Below are positions 35,226 through 44,556 of a stretch of DNA of 64,000 nucleotides, piece after piece (position 1 is the stretch's first letter; every line of letters starts with the position of its first letter). This stretch comes from Bog-756 sp963704615. GTDB taxonomy: Bacteria; Actinomycetota; Acidimicrobiia; Acidimicrobiales; RAAP-2. The DNA lies in contig OY969923.1 of NCBI GenBank assembly GCA_963704615.1, positions 434,001 through 498,000 of the forward strand. The letters are read 5' to 3'. A program made the position numbers and the translations under genes. The notes beneath the pieces are model-generated. The model ran no database searches. It was not told the DNA's origin and was given only the letters and a program-made list of their open reading frames with translations.

Positions 35226-36089
35226 ATGTCGTCGTCGTTTGAGGAGGATCGGGTCCGATCGGTCATCCACGAGATGCTCCAGGTCGGCGGCACAGCCCGG
35301 CCTCCTGTCGAGCCGAGCGAACTGAGAAGAAGGGTCCGATGGAGCGCTCCCAGGCGCATTGATCCCAAGCTTCTGGTGGTCATGGCGGCGGCGGCCATTC
35401 TGATCGTCGCCCTGTTTGCCGCCAACCCTCTGAAGAAGACTCCGGTGGTCGGCAAAGCCCCGGCAACCGGTCACGTGACCGCGGGTCACAGCTTCTTTGC
35501 CGTGCGGCCCGTTCTCTGTGGTGCCCCGGCCGCCGGCCCTCAGGCAACGATGTGGAGTGGGATCATCGCCCCCTCCTGTTCGCCTGCATCGCAGCTCAGC
35601 ACGACAAATCTCAATGTGCAGGCCGGTCCGCACGGCAGTTTCTCGTATGACTCGCACGTGCCCGTCGACTCGGCTTTGGCCAGTACATCTTCGACATCTC
35701 CGTCCCAGGATGCGGAGTTCGCCACACAGACTGTGTTGCTCCCCTCGGGTCCACCGGGTTTGTCGGCCCTCTCCTTTCCCCGATTCCTGGTGGGGCCGGC
35801 CGGCGTGACGGGCACCTCAGTGCGGTCGGTGTCGGCGATCGACCAGGGTGGCGGATGGGCGATCAGCATCGCGCTGACCCCCAATGGTGCGGTGGGTTGG
35901 GATGCTTTGACCAACCAGCAATTCCACGGTCTCATTGGCATCGACCTCGATGGTCAGATCTTGCTGACCTTGATTGTCCAACCCACCCGGACCTCCTGGA
36001 CTTCCGCCAATGGAAAGGTGGTGATCGCCGGCGATTACTCGCACGCCGAGGCGCAGACCATCGTCCACGAAATCGCCCGATCCCGATGA
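35226..36089 (+). CDS. Single-pass membrane protein in anti-sigma position
   Basis: 287 residues. Cytoplasmic N terminus of ~47 residues ('MSSSFEEDRVRSVIHEMLQV'), one membrane helix ('LLVVMAAAAILIVALFAA'), then ~220 extracytoplasmic residues, rich in Ser/Thr/Pro. There is no zinc-type HxxxCxxC anti-sigma motif. Three-base spacing after the sigma gene argues for a functional pair, perhaps a non-canonical anti-sigma or a signal-sensing partner. Confidence 0.7.
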   Translation: MSSSFEEDRVRSVIHEMLQVGGTARPPVEPSELRRRVRWSAPRRIDPKLLVVMAAAAILIVALFAANPLKKTPVVGKAPATGHVTAGHSFFAVRPVLCGAPAAGPQATMWSGIIAPSCSPASQLSTTNLNVQAGPHGSFSYDSHVPVDSALASTSSTSPSQDAEFATQTVLLPSGPPGLSALSFPRFLVGPAGVTGTSVRSVSAIDQGGGWAISIALTPNGAVGWDALTNQQFHGLIGIDLDGQILLTLIVQPTRTSWTSANGKVVIAGDYSHAEAQTIVHEIARSR

Positions 36090-36111
36090 CGCTCCGTGTC
36101 GGCGAATGCGC

Positions 36112-36852
36112 TCACTCCCCGAGGCTCGTACGCAACGCCTCGAGCGAGGTGGCCAGCTCGGTGACCTGATCCCGGAGCCGTGCCAATTCGGATCGGAGAG
36201 CCGCCAGGCTCTCCTCGGGATCGGCACGGTCCTTCTCGTCCCCCATCGATGCGCCTGTCTCGTCGAAGGTGGAGGCATCCGCCGGGGTCGACTCAGGAGC
36301 GGGGATTTCGTAGGCGGCCGGCATCGGTGACGATTCGCCGGCCTCGCTCGCTGCCGATGCTTCCGCGGCCAGGAGTTGCTGCCACCGATCCTCCTTCTGG
36401 CCCGGCCGACGGGGCAGGAGCCGCACCAGAGGTTCGGGCTGGCTGGTCAGCACGTCAAGCTCGGCGATCACCGCAGGCACGGAGGCGAAACTCGCCATGC
36501 GCTCGGTGCGGGCCCGGAGCTCTCCGGGAGTCTGGGGACCCCGCAGCAGGAGGATGGCCAGAAGTGCGACTCGGGAGGCGTCGAGACCGTACGTCTCGTC
36601 GAGAACGTGACGGTATCGAGTCACCGATTTCCCGTGGGACGGCAACACGAACCGCACCAATCGGGCCGCTTTGAGCTCGTCCAACGCTCCCTGGACGTCG
36701 TCCTCCGCCAAGGTCATCGTCGGCTCGCGGTTGGTGGCCTGGTTGCACGCCAGTACCAAGGCATTCAACGTGAGCGGGTACTGCTGCGGGGTGGTGAGCT
36801 GCTTCTCGACCAAGCACCCGAGCACCCGGCCACCTTCGGAGGTGATCGGCAC
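36112..36852 (-). CDS. YceH/UPF0502 (DUF480) family protein
   Basis: 246 residues with two winged-helix halves: 'LGCLVEKQLTTPQQYPLTLN' with 'ACNQATNREP', and 'ALLAILLLRGPQTPGELRAR' with 'LVRLLPRRPGQKEDRW'. The Pro-, Ser- and Ala-rich tail ends in a coiled-coil-like segment ('ALRSELARLRDQVTELATSL'). The family is widespread and its biochemical role is not established. Confidence 0.93.
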   Translation of the reverse strand: MPITSEGGRVLGCLVEKQLTTPQQYPLTLNALVLACNQATNREPTMTLAEDDVQGALDELKAARLVRFVLPSHGKSVTRYRHVLDETYGLDASRVALLAILLLRGPQTPGELRARTERMASFASVPAVIAELDVLTSQPEPLVRLLPRRPGQKEDRWQQLLAAEASAASEAGESSPMPAAYEIPAPESTPADASTFDETGASMGDEKDRADPEESLAALRSELARLRDQVTELATSLEALRTSLGE

Positions 36853-37007
36853 GGGACGACACTAACCCGACGAAGTTCCGGCTGGAGAGAAGGACACCGA
36901 GCACGTGGGGATCGCCGGCGGCACCACCGGGCCGGGACGGCCAAGGAGTTGTAGGGTTCAGCTCGAATCGCCGGGCGGGCCCACCCAGAAGCGAGCGGAA
37001 CAACACA

Positions 37008-38489
37008 ATGAACTCCATGAGGTTGAGGACCACTGCGACGATGATCGGACTGCTCGCCCTCGTGGTCGGCGGGGCGGCTGCGTGTGGAACGAGCCGGTCG
37101 GCGAGTACGACACCGAGTGGATCAACGTCTTTCGCCTCAGCCACCTATCCGGCACAGGCTACGCTCACTGGCCCTATCACCACCGGCCATGTCATCGAGC
37201 CGGCGGCCGTCGTTCCCCTCGATCTCAGCGCCTATGGCTACGTGGAACAGGAGTTCTTCGCGTCAGGTACGGCCACCGCCTTCAAAGCGACCTCCTCGCC
37301 CAGTAATGGCCAGTGGTCGATTGCACCGGCGTCGACCGCGCCGTACAAAACGAGGATCTTGGTCCGTCGGCCGTCGAATCCGGCGAACTTCAACGGCACC
37401 GTGGTTGTCGAATGGCTGAACGTGTCCGAGGGAGAATCGGCCCCCGATTGGGACTACCTCAACCCCGAGCTGCTGTCTGAGGGCTATGCCTACGTCGGCG
37501 TGTCAGCCCAGGCCCTGGCCGTCAACGGCGGGACCCCGATCCTCGGCTCCTCGTCTGCCCCCCCGAGTGGTGGCCTCATCCAGGAGGAACCAGCTCGGTA
37601 TGGAAGCCTCCATCATCCCGGCGACCAGTACGCCCTGGACATGTTCGCTCAGATCGGCCGGGCCCTTCACAACCCCAATGGACCGGTCTTGGGTGGTTTG
37701 CATCCTTCCCACGTCGTCGCCGTGGGCGAATCGCAGTCGGCCTTCTATCTGACGACGTTCGCCGATGCCCTCCAGCCGGTCACCCACTCGTTTGACGGGA
37801 TCTTCATTCACAGCCGGGGGGGGAGCGGCGCCCCCCTGAACGGTTCATCCATCACGTCCAATCAGGGTTCTGCGGCGTTGCGGATCCGCACCGATCTCAG
37901 CGTTCCCGTCTTCATGTTCGAAACCCAGACCGACCTCATTCAGCTGGGTTACGCCGCCGCTCAGCAGCCCAACACCAGCCTCATCCGTACCTGGGAGGTT
38001 GCCGGGACGTCCCACGCCGACGCCTACATCGTGGGTGGGGCTGTCGCTGATCTGGGCTGCACGACCCCCATCAACGACGGTCCTCAACACGAAGTCGCCC
38101 AAGCGGCCTTCGCCGCCTTCGACCGGTGGGTCGACAATGGGACTCCGCCCCCCTCGCCGCCCCCTTTCCGGTTGGCCAGCACCAAGCCGGCGACCTTGGC
38201 CCTGGACGACCACGGCAATGTGATCGGCGGTGTCCGGACACCGGATGTCGACGTCCCCGTCTCGACGCTCAGCGGTGCAGCACCGGCGGGAGCGACCGTC
38301 CTGTGCTCGCTGTTCGGGTCGACGATGCCCTTCAGTGAGGCCTCTCTGGTCAGCCTGTACCACACCAAGAGCAATTACCTCGCCTCGTACACAGCCAGTT
38401 TGGACAAGGCGATCGCCGGTGGGTTCATCCTGGCCGCTGATCGGACCGCACTCCTGGCCCAAGCCCAACAGGTCCAGCTTCCCTCCTAA
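37008..38489 (+). CDS. Lipoprotein, alpha/beta-hydrolase-domain protein (ABhydrolase_10-like)
   Basis: 493 residues. A lipoprotein signal, 'LLALVVGGAAACGTS', is followed by 'NFNGTVVVEWLNVSEGESAP', 'YAYVGVSAQALAVNGG', and the elbow 'VVAVGESQSAFYLTTFADAL', where the nucleophile is Ser. His in 'EVAGTSHADAYIVGGA' may complete the triad. It belongs with large secreted actinobacterial hydrolases of unknown substrate. It is monocistronic. Confidence 0.82.
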   Translation: MNSMRLRTTATMIGLLALVVGGAAACGTSRSASTTPSGSTSFASATYPAQATLTGPITTGHVIEPAAVVPLDLSAYGYVEQEFFASGTATAFKATSSPSNGQWSIAPASTAPYKTRILVRRPSNPANFNGTVVVEWLNVSEGESAPDWDYLNPELLSEGYAYVGVSAQALAVNGGTPILGSSSAPPSGGLIQEEPARYGSLHHPGDQYALDMFAQIGRALHNPNGPVLGGLHPSHVVAVGESQSAFYLTTFADALQPVTHSFDGIFIHSRGGSGAPLNGSSITSNQGSAALRIRTDLSVPVFMFETQTDLIQLGYAAAQQPNTSLIRTWEVAGTSHADAYIVGGAVADLGCTTPINDGPQHEVAQAAFAAFDRWVDNGTPPPSPPPFRLASTKPATLALDDHGNVIGGVRTPDVDVPVSTLSGAAPAGATVLCSLFGSTMPFSEASLVSLYHTKSNYLASYTASLDKAIAGGFILAADRTALLAQAQQVQLPS

Positions 38490-38541
38490 CTGACCTGGAC
38501 AGCTCTCGTGTCTGGAGGCGCTGGTCCGAATACGGTGAAGA

Positions 38542-39813
38542 TCAGAGTGCTGATCCCCCCTCGCGCTCGAGCACGGCGGCCGAAGCCAAAATGTTGTGGG
38601 CGACGAACGATCGCTCCTGTCGGGAGCGGGCTTCGAGGAGATCCGCCTTCAGCGCGCGCCCTTCCGCTTGCCTGTCGTCACCGTTGAACACAACGAAGTC
38701 AACCAGGTGGAGGGCACGCTGGATGTCTCTGATGTCGTCCGAGGAGCTCAGGGCCCGGGCCCGTTCGAGCAGCGGGCCGGTGCCGCCGGCCAGAAGCACC
38801 ACTTCGCTGGCGATCTCGGCCCGGGTGCTCGGGAACAGCATCGAGGGATTCCCGTCGTACCAGCCCATGTACCGGCGCATGAGGTCGCGGACCACGAACG
38901 CCGTGCATCCGTACAGGGGCTGGAGGTACGAACTGGAAGCGAGCTCCTCCGGGAGCTCGACTTGGGCAAGGATCTGCTCCTGCCACTGGCCGGCGTTGAG
39001 GCGACGGACGACCTCGCCGTCGAGGAATCGCAGCGCTCGTGCCGTGGTGAGCAACATCTCGGCCCCGTTGTCACCGAAGATGCCCCCGTGACCGGACACG
39101 ATGGCGGTGGGCTCGAGCGCGGCCATCTCTTCGAGGGCCTCGGCCCACTCGAGGACGTAGCGCTGCACCCGGAACGGCGTCCCCGCATTGGGGAGCGACG
39201 ACACGATGAAGTCTCCGCCCACGATGACCTTGGGTCCCGGGATCCACACCCACGTGTGATCATCAGTCTCGCCCAGTCCGTGTCGACACTCGAAGGGCAG
39301 CTCGCCGAGCCCGTCGAGCATGAGGCGATCCTGGTAGGCGACTGTCGGCGGGAAGTACCGGGCTTTACGGACGACGTCACCCCCGCTGGGGCTCCACATG
39401 GCGAACTGGGCGTCGAAGGTCCCCGCCAGGTGGCCCGCGGTCTTGGCGTAGCGCTCGAAACGCTTGGCCACGTTGACGTGACCGACGATGTCCGGTGGTC
39501 GATCGCCTCGCCTCGCGGCGTCGTCGAGGAGTGCCGGGGTGCCGAAGGCATGGTCGTAGTGCCCGTGGGTGTAGACGATGTAGCGAACGGGGAGATCGGT
39601 GAGGTGTCGCAGCTCGGCGACCACCCGAGGACCATTGGTGAAGAGCCCCGGGTCGACCACCGCCGCTGCCTCCGACCCGATCATGATGGTCGTGTTGCCG
39701 AATCCGGCCAGGAAGTGCACGCCGGGGGCGATCTCTCGGCATTCGCGGGGTGCCCGCGATTCGCCGAGGGCCTCGGGCCCGGCGCTCTGGATCGGACCGA
39801 TGCCGCTGCTCAT
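38542..39813 (-). CDS. MBL-fold metallo-hydrolase (alkyl sulfatase-like)
   Basis: 423 residues from ATG 39813. The metallo-beta-lactamase core has 'AAAVVDPGLFTNGPRVVAEL', metal motif 'YTHGHYDHAFGTPALLDDAA' (HxHxDH), a further His in 'IVSGHGGIFGD', and a dinuclear zinc layout. The ~130-residue helical C-terminal part resembles the dimerisation domain of BDS1/SdsA1 alkyl sulfatases. The exact ester substrate is not known. The longer open frame to 39996 is antisense to other coding sequence and was rejected. Confidence 0.85.
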   Translation of the reverse strand: MSSGIGPIQSAGPEALGESRAPRECREIAPGVHFLAGFGNTTIMIGSEAAAVVDPGLFTNGPRVVAELRHLTDLPVRYIVYTHGHYDHAFGTPALLDDAARRGDRPPDIVGHVNVAKRFERYAKTAGHLAGTFDAQFAMWSPSGGDVVRKARYFPPTVAYQDRLMLDGLGELPFECRHGLGETDDHTWVWIPGPKVIVGGDFIVSSLPNAGTPFRVQRYVLEWAEALEEMAALEPTAIVSGHGGIFGDNGAEMLLTTARALRFLDGEVVRRLNAGQWQEQILAQVELPEELASSSYLQPLYGCTAFVVRDLMRRYMGWYDGNPSMLFPSTRAEIASEVVLLAGGTGPLLERARALSSSDDIRDIQRALHLVDFVVFNGDDRQAEGRALKADLLEARSRQERSFVAHNILASAAVLEREGGSAL

Positions 39814-39886
39814 GAGGGTCTGCCAGCCATGGTGGAAGCCCAATCTTAAGTGAAGGCTCGTCCCCGGCGTCGGCCCGGATCTCCTG

Positions 39887-41413
39887 TCAGGCAGCCGAAA
39901 TTTCCGGCTCGGCTGTGGCCGCCGGTGTTGCCGGCGGGTTTCCGGCCAGCGCTTGGATGTTTCCGCTCCGCAGCACCAACCCGGCGACCACGGCACCGAT
40001 CACGAAGATGATGGACGACCACAGGAAAGCCGTCGTGTAACTGTGGAGTGCCGCCGTCTTGAGGTTGGTGGGGCTGATCACCTTTCCGACCAGGTAAGCG
40101 CTTGCCGCCCCGGCGGCCAGCGTGTTGAGGAGCGCCGTTCCGATCGACCCCCCGACCTGCTGGCTGGTGTTGAGGGTGGCCGACCCCACGCCGGCGTCCT
40201 GCGGTTGCAGTCCCAGTGTGCCGGTGCTGAAGGAGGGGGCGGCGCTGAGCCCGAAGCCCACACCGATCAGGATGAGGTAGGGAAGCACGTGGGTCAGATA
40301 GGAGCTGTTCAGACCAACCAGGTGGAGTCCGTACATGGCCGATGCCGAGAGGAGCAGTCCGATGGGCACGACGGGCTTGGGCCCGACCTTCGGGAGGAGG
40401 ACCCGGTTGGAGACCTGGGCGGTGACCACCAGACCGGCGACCAGGGGGAGGAAGGCGACACCGGTCTTGACCGGGCTGAACCCGAGGGTCCCCTGCATGT
40501 AGTAGGTCAGGAAGAGGAACACGCCGAAGATCCCGATGCTCGAGAAGAGCATGGCCAGGATCGACCCGCCTCGTGTCCGGCTCAGCACGATGCGGGGTGG
40601 CAGCAGCGCGAACCGGGTCCGGGTCTCCACGAAGGCGAAGACGGCCAGGAGGAAGACTCCGAGCACGAGGAACCCGACGGTGTAGGGGTTGTGCCAGGCC
40701 GTGGTCTCCGCGTGCGAAAGCCCGAACACCACGCTGAACAGTCCTCCGGTCACGAGCAACAGTCCGCGGATGTCCAGAGGATCGTGGTCTTGGGCCTTGT
40801 CGTTCCTCAGCCAGAGGAGGGCGCCGGCGCTGGCGATGGCCGCGAAGACCAGGTTGACGAAAAGAGTCCAGCGCCACGACGCGTACGAGGTCAGGATCCC
40901 TCCAAGGAGGAGCCCGATGGCGCCGCCGGCTCCGGCGATCCCACCGTAGATGGCAAAGGCCTTCCCCCGCTCCACGGGGTTGGTGAAGGTGGTGGTCAGC
41001 AAGGCGAGGACGGACGGAGCTAGAAGAGCGCCGAAGGCGCCCTGAATCGTGCGGGCCGTCACCAGCATGGGAAAATTGAGCGACGCGCCACCGAGAGCCG
41101 AGGCGCAGGCGAATCCGACCAACCCGATGAGGAGGGCGCGCTTGCGACCGATGAGATCGCCGATGCGACCACCGAGCAAAAGCAAGCTGCCGAAGGCCAG
41201 CGAATAGCCGGTGATCACCCACTGACGGTCGGCGTTGGAGAAGTGGAGAGCGTGCTGGGCGGTGGGCAGAGCAATATTGACGATGGTGTTGTCGAGGATC
41301 ACCATCAGCTGGGCGACACCCAGCACGGCCAGGATCCACCAGCGCCGGGCGTGGTTGGCCTCACCGTCGGACACCGGGACCTCGAGGGAGGGCAACGTCG
41401 TTGGGGATGTCAT
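39887..41413 (-). CDS. MFS transporter, DHA2 (EmrB/QacA) drug-efflux family
   Basis: 508 residues with about 14 membrane segments. 'ILDNTIVNIALPTAQHALHF' with the acidic membrane residue, motif A-like 'LLGGRIGDLIGRKRALLIGL', and motif C 'GAGGAIGLLLGGIL' mark proton-antiport drug exporters. No TetR/MarR gene flanks it, so its control is unclear. A promoter should lie in 41414-41717. Confidence 0.95.
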   Translation of the reverse strand: MTSPTTLPSLEVPVSDGEANHARRWWILAVLGVAQLMVILDNTIVNIALPTAQHALHFSNADRQWVITGYSLAFGSLLLLGGRIGDLIGRKRALLIGLVGFACASALGGASLNFPMLVTARTIQGAFGALLAPSVLALLTTTFTNPVERGKAFAIYGGIAGAGGAIGLLLGGILTSYASWRWTLFVNLVFAAIASAGALLWLRNDKAQDHDPLDIRGLLLVTGGLFSVVFGLSHAETTAWHNPYTVGFLVLGVFLLAVFAFVETRTRFALLPPRIVLSRTRGGSILAMLFSSIGIFGVFLFLTYYMQGTLGFSPVKTGVAFLPLVAGLVVTAQVSNRVLLPKVGPKPVVPIGLLLSASAMYGLHLVGLNSSYLTHVLPYLILIGVGFGLSAAPSFSTGTLGLQPQDAGVGSATLNTSQQVGGSIGTALLNTLAAGAASAYLVGKVISPTNLKTAALHSYTTAFLWSSIIFVIGAVVAGLVLRSGNIQALAGNPPATPAATAEPEISAA

Positions 41414-41717
41414 CCGTCCTCCGAATCGTGGTCGTGCCGACCCCTCGTGTCCGCCGCACCGAGCATAAACGGATGCTCCAAATCATTCTTCCCGGACGGT
41501 CAGGTGAGAAAACGCCACGACGGGCCCCGGCATTCCGGGGTCGAGTCTCAGTCGTCGTGGCCGGAGCGTCGGCTCCAGCGTGCCCACGGTTGCCGTGGCC
41601 CGGCACCGAAGAAGATGGGTCCACTTCACTCCTGCCGGTGAGGTCGGAGAAGGCCATCACGACAGCACTGGGTGTTGCGATTGGTTTCACGATCGGGGAT
41701 CGTGGCACCATCGGGTT
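41414..41717. other. 304-base intergenic region
   Basis: Holds the divergent promoters of the MFS pump and the cyclase-YHS gene. Contains the hairpin/operator at 41688-41704. No gene is evident. Confidence 0.4.
41688..41704. promoter_or_regulatory. Inverted repeat CACGATC-N3-GATCGTG
   Basis: Perfect 7-base arms ending 13 bases before the cyclase-YHS start codon. The position suits a repressor operator or an RNA stem in the leader. Confidence 0.35.
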
Positions 41718-42404
41718 ATGCGAGTGCATCGCAGTTTCTCCTTTGTCGATGTATCGGGTTTTACGAGCCTGACCGATCTCGAAGGAGACGAGCACGCAGT
41801 CGATGTGCTCACTGCCTTCCGCTCCCTGGTGCGCGAGATCTGTGGTCGGCGGGGCGTTCGCATCGCCAAGTGGTTGGGCGATGGCGCCATGCTGGTGTGT
41901 GTCGAGACGGCGCCTCTGGTTGCTGCGGTCCTCGAGTTGCACTACGTCGTCTGTGCCGTGTCGAGCCCGGTGCAAGCCGTCTCGATCCGCTCCGGTACCA
42001 CGTCAGGCGACGTCATCCTGATGGAGGGTGACGACTACATCGGGCACTGTGTCAATGTCGCCGCCCGACTGTGCGACCTTGGTCAGGGCGGCGAAGCACT
42101 TGTCGACCCCACCGTGCTCAGCCACATGCCTCGCTGGGGTGCTGTCGTGGCCCAGCGCGACGTCGAGCTGCGCGGTGTCGGGAAGCCCGTTTCCATCGCC
42201 ACCATCGATGTGGTGATCGACGGGGCTGGCAACGTCAGGGATCCCATCTGTGGGCTGCCGCTGTCGGTGGCGACGGCTGAGGAGACGGCCGAGGACCGGA
42301 ACGGGCAAGCGGCCCTCTTCTGTTCAGCTGGTTGCCTCGAAACCTGGCTCGGTCGACCGGCCGGCGTCACGAGTGAGGTCGGGGAGGCCCGGAGAGCACG
42401 GTGA
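41718..42404 (+). CDS. Class III adenylate/guanylate cyclase fused to YHS metal-binding domain
   Basis: 228 residues from ATG 41718. Cyclase core: 'SFVDVSGFTSLTD' (metal Asp), 'KWLGDGAMLV' (second metal Asp), 'GTTSGDVILMEGDDYIGHCV' and 'NVAARLCDLGQGG' with the transition-state Asn and Arg, so it appears catalytically complete. The C terminus is a YHS-like domain: 'VRDPICGLPLSV' and 'ALFCSAGCLETW', with three Cys able to bind metal. It would make cAMP or cGMP in response to metal or redox state (inference). Its stop is two bases from the convergent LLM gene stop. Confidence 0.82.
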   Translation: MRVHRSFSFVDVSGFTSLTDLEGDEHAVDVLTAFRSLVREICGRRGVRIAKWLGDGAMLVCVETAPLVAAVLELHYVVCAVSSPVQAVSIRSGTTSGDVILMEGDDYIGHCVNVAARLCDLGQGGEALVDPTVLSHMPRWGAVVAQRDVELRGVGKPVSIATIDVVIDGAGNVRDPICGLPLSVATAEETAEDRNGQAALFCSAGCLETWLGRPAGVTSEVGEARRAR

Positions 42405-42406
42405 GA

Positions 42407-43324
42407 TCACCGTCGCAATGGGGCGATCACTTCGGCTCCGTAGCGCTCCAGGGCCTCGAGAGACTTCGAGAGCGATCCACCAGGGACGGAGACCCCGATC
42501 CAGCTGACCCCGAGTTCCGCCAGGTCATCGAGGGACGCCAGATGAGCCTCGGCGTTGAAGCCCTGGTCCAGACGGCCGCCGGCGGGGGCGACGAAGGCAA
42601 CGTCGATGTCCGAGCGTGCCCGCCCCTCTTCGTCGACGAAGCCCCAGAGCTCGTCGAGCATGACGGCGAGGTCGTCGAGCGATTCGAGGGGCGGCGTCTT
42701 GGTGGTGGCGGACAGGGATCGTGGTGCCGGGAAGGGCGTCCAGCCGTTCCCATAGCGAGCGACACGCTGCCGGGACAGCCGGCTGTTGCCACCGATCCAG
42801 ATCGGTGGCACCGTCGTCGGCTTCGGATTGGCGGTCAACCCCTGGGCGTCGATCCCGATCCCGGCAAAGGAGAAGTCATCCCGGGTCCACACGCCGCGGA
42901 GGACGTCGATGGCTTGGTCGAACAGACGATTGCGTTGCTCGAAGTCGATGCCCAGCCCCCGGTACTCGCCCCGCAGGTAGCCGGTGGCCACGGCAAGGGT
43001 GAAGCGCCCTTCAGACAACATGTCAAGGGTGGACACCATTTTGGCGACGATCAGGGGATGTCGGTAGGGGAGAACGACGATGTTCGGGATCAGACGGATG
43101 CGATGGGTGGCAGCGGCACAGAAGGTCAAGGCCACGAAGGGATCCAAGGCGTCATGCCCCCCGGCCTGGAGCCATCGATCGGTCGGCGCCGGATGGTCGG
43201 TGAATCCGATGCCATCGAACCCCGACTCCTCTGCCGTGCGGGCGAAGCGATTGATCGCATCGCGGGACAGGAGTTCGGGGCTGGCCGGATGAGTGATCAA
43301 GGGGTAGGTGACGGAGAACTTCAC
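42407..43324 (-). CDS. LLM-class (luciferase-like) flavin/F420-dependent oxidoreductase
   Basis: 305 residues from GTG 43324. TIM-barrel family motifs: 'FARTAEESGFDGIGFTDHPA', 'IRLIPNIVVLPYRHPLIVAK', 'LDMLSEGRFTLAVATGYLRG' and 'PPIWIGGNSRLSRQRVARYG'. It resembles the TIGR03619-type F420-dependent group. Cytosolic; the substrate is not predictable. Confidence 0.92.
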   Translation of the reverse strand: MKFSVTYPLITHPASPELLSRDAINRFARTAEESGFDGIGFTDHPAPTDRWLQAGGHDALDPFVALTFCAAATHRIRLIPNIVVLPYRHPLIVAKMVSTLDMLSEGRFTLAVATGYLRGEYRGLGIDFEQRNRLFDQAIDVLRGVWTRDDFSFAGIGIDAQGLTANPKPTTVPPIWIGGNSRLSRQRVARYGNGWTPFPAPRSLSATTKTPPLESLDDLAVMLDELWGFVDEEGRARSDIDVAFVAPAGGRLDQGFNAEAHLASLDDLAELGVSWIGVSVPGGSLSKSLEALERYGAEVIAPLRR

Positions 43325-43501
43325 TGTGGTTCCAAGACGGTCGTGCGATCCTCTCGCTGTCGGCGGCATCGGGACGTCATGATCTGGTTGACCCTAATGC
43401 CGGTCGATGTGGACGATCAGCCAGGTTCGCCTCCGTCAGCTCCGGAGCAGACGGCGGGCCGGCCACCGCCGGCGTAAGCCGGAGACATTGTGCGCTGGGC
43501 G

Positions 43502-44380
43502 TCACGAGCGGCCTTCGAGGCGAGGAGCTCCACCCGGTTCTCCCACCGCCCCCGGGCTGAACGGCGACCACGAGCCGCTGTCCACGTGGTTTCCCGCGTC
43601 CACGTCGAGGAGCACGCCGGTGATCGATCGGGCCTCGTCCGACAGGAGGAATGTCACCGCGGCAGCGACGTCCTCAGCTTCGGTCAGCCGCCCCAGCAGG
43701 AGATGACGGCCCGCCGCTTCGCCGTCGTCGCCTCCCCAGATGTCCCGGGTCCCTTCGGTCTTGGTCAGACCCGGACTGACGGCGTTGACCCTCACACCTC
43801 GACGCCCCAATTCGTGCGCGAGGGTCCGGGTCAGGGCATTGAGTGCTGATTTTGCCGCTGCGTACGCGGCCATCGAGGGTGTGGTCTTCTTCGGCGACCC
43901 GCTGGAGATGTTCACCACGGCTCCTCCGCCGTCGGCCAGACCCCGAGCCATGGCCTCCTGGATGAGCGACAACGCCGGCCAGCTGTTGAGGGCCAGCGTC
44001 GTCATCAGCTCCTCCTTCTTCATTGTCAAAGCCGAGCCAACGTGTGGGGCACCACCAACGGCATTGACCAGAAGATCGACGCGGCCGAACTTCTCGATCG
44101 CGGTCTCGACCAAGAGGGCGGACACGGACGCGTCCCCGGCGGCGCCGGCGCAGGCGACGACGTCAAGCCCCTGGTTTTGGAGGGTCCGCTCGGCGGCCCG
44201 GAGACGCTCTTCCGACCGAGCGTTGATGACGACGGAGGCGCCCTCCATGGCCAGCCGGCGGGCCGATGCCATCCCGATGCCGGGATCGGTCGAAGCACCG
44301 GCCACGATGGCGACCTTCCCCCCTAATCGCCGTCCAAATGTCCGCTCGTCCACTGTTCTCCCCCCGGAAGGTCTGGCCAT
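43502..44380 (-). CDS. Short-chain dehydrogenase/reductase (SDR)
   Basis: 292 residues. Cofactor motif 'VAIVAGASTDPGIGMASARR' (an extended TGxxxGIG variant), 'NAVGG' (NAG equivalent), Ser in 'VVNISSGSPKK' and YxxxK in 'AAYAAAKSALNALTRTLAHE'. The 'PGLTKTEG' loop is typical. It reduces or oxidises a carbonyl/alcohol with NAD(P)H. It lies downstream of the cell-wall NlpC/P60 gene but is not clearly in its operon. Confidence 0.92.
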   Translation of the reverse strand: MARPSGGRTVDERTFGRRLGGKVAIVAGASTDPGIGMASARRLAMEGASVVINARSEERLRAAERTLQNQGLDVVACAGAAGDASVSALLVETAIEKFGRVDLLVNAVGGAPHVGSALTMKKEELMTTLALNSWPALSLIQEAMARGLADGGGAVVNISSGSPKKTTPSMAAYAAAKSALNALTRTLAHELGRRGVRVNAVSPGLTKTEGTRDIWGGDDGEAAGRHLLLGRLTEAEDVAAAVTFLLSDEARSITGVLLDVDAGNHVDSGSWSPFSPGAVGEPGGAPRLEGRS

Positions 44381-44556
44381 GGGCTCGGTTCGACTGAAAA
44401 ACTAGGCGCGCCACTGGCGCCCTGTTTGTCCAAGGGCCAGACCTTGGCGTGCCAGGAGCCGGGTGCGCTTCCGTGAGCTCATCGGTCGTACCGCCCGCTA
44501 GCCGACCGGGCCGATATCTCCCCCTCGTCGGTGCCCCGGGCCCGAGCGGGTGGCGT

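Noticed and set aside
38596..39849. 417-residue plus-strand ORF antisense to the MBL-fold gene
   Set aside because: His/Glu/Gly-rich antisense shadow; HxHxDH lies in the minus frame.
39846..41339. 497-residue minus-strand ORF inside the MFS gene
   Set aside because: Same strand, another frame, polar Arg-rich product; the MFS frame has 14 hydrophobic segments.
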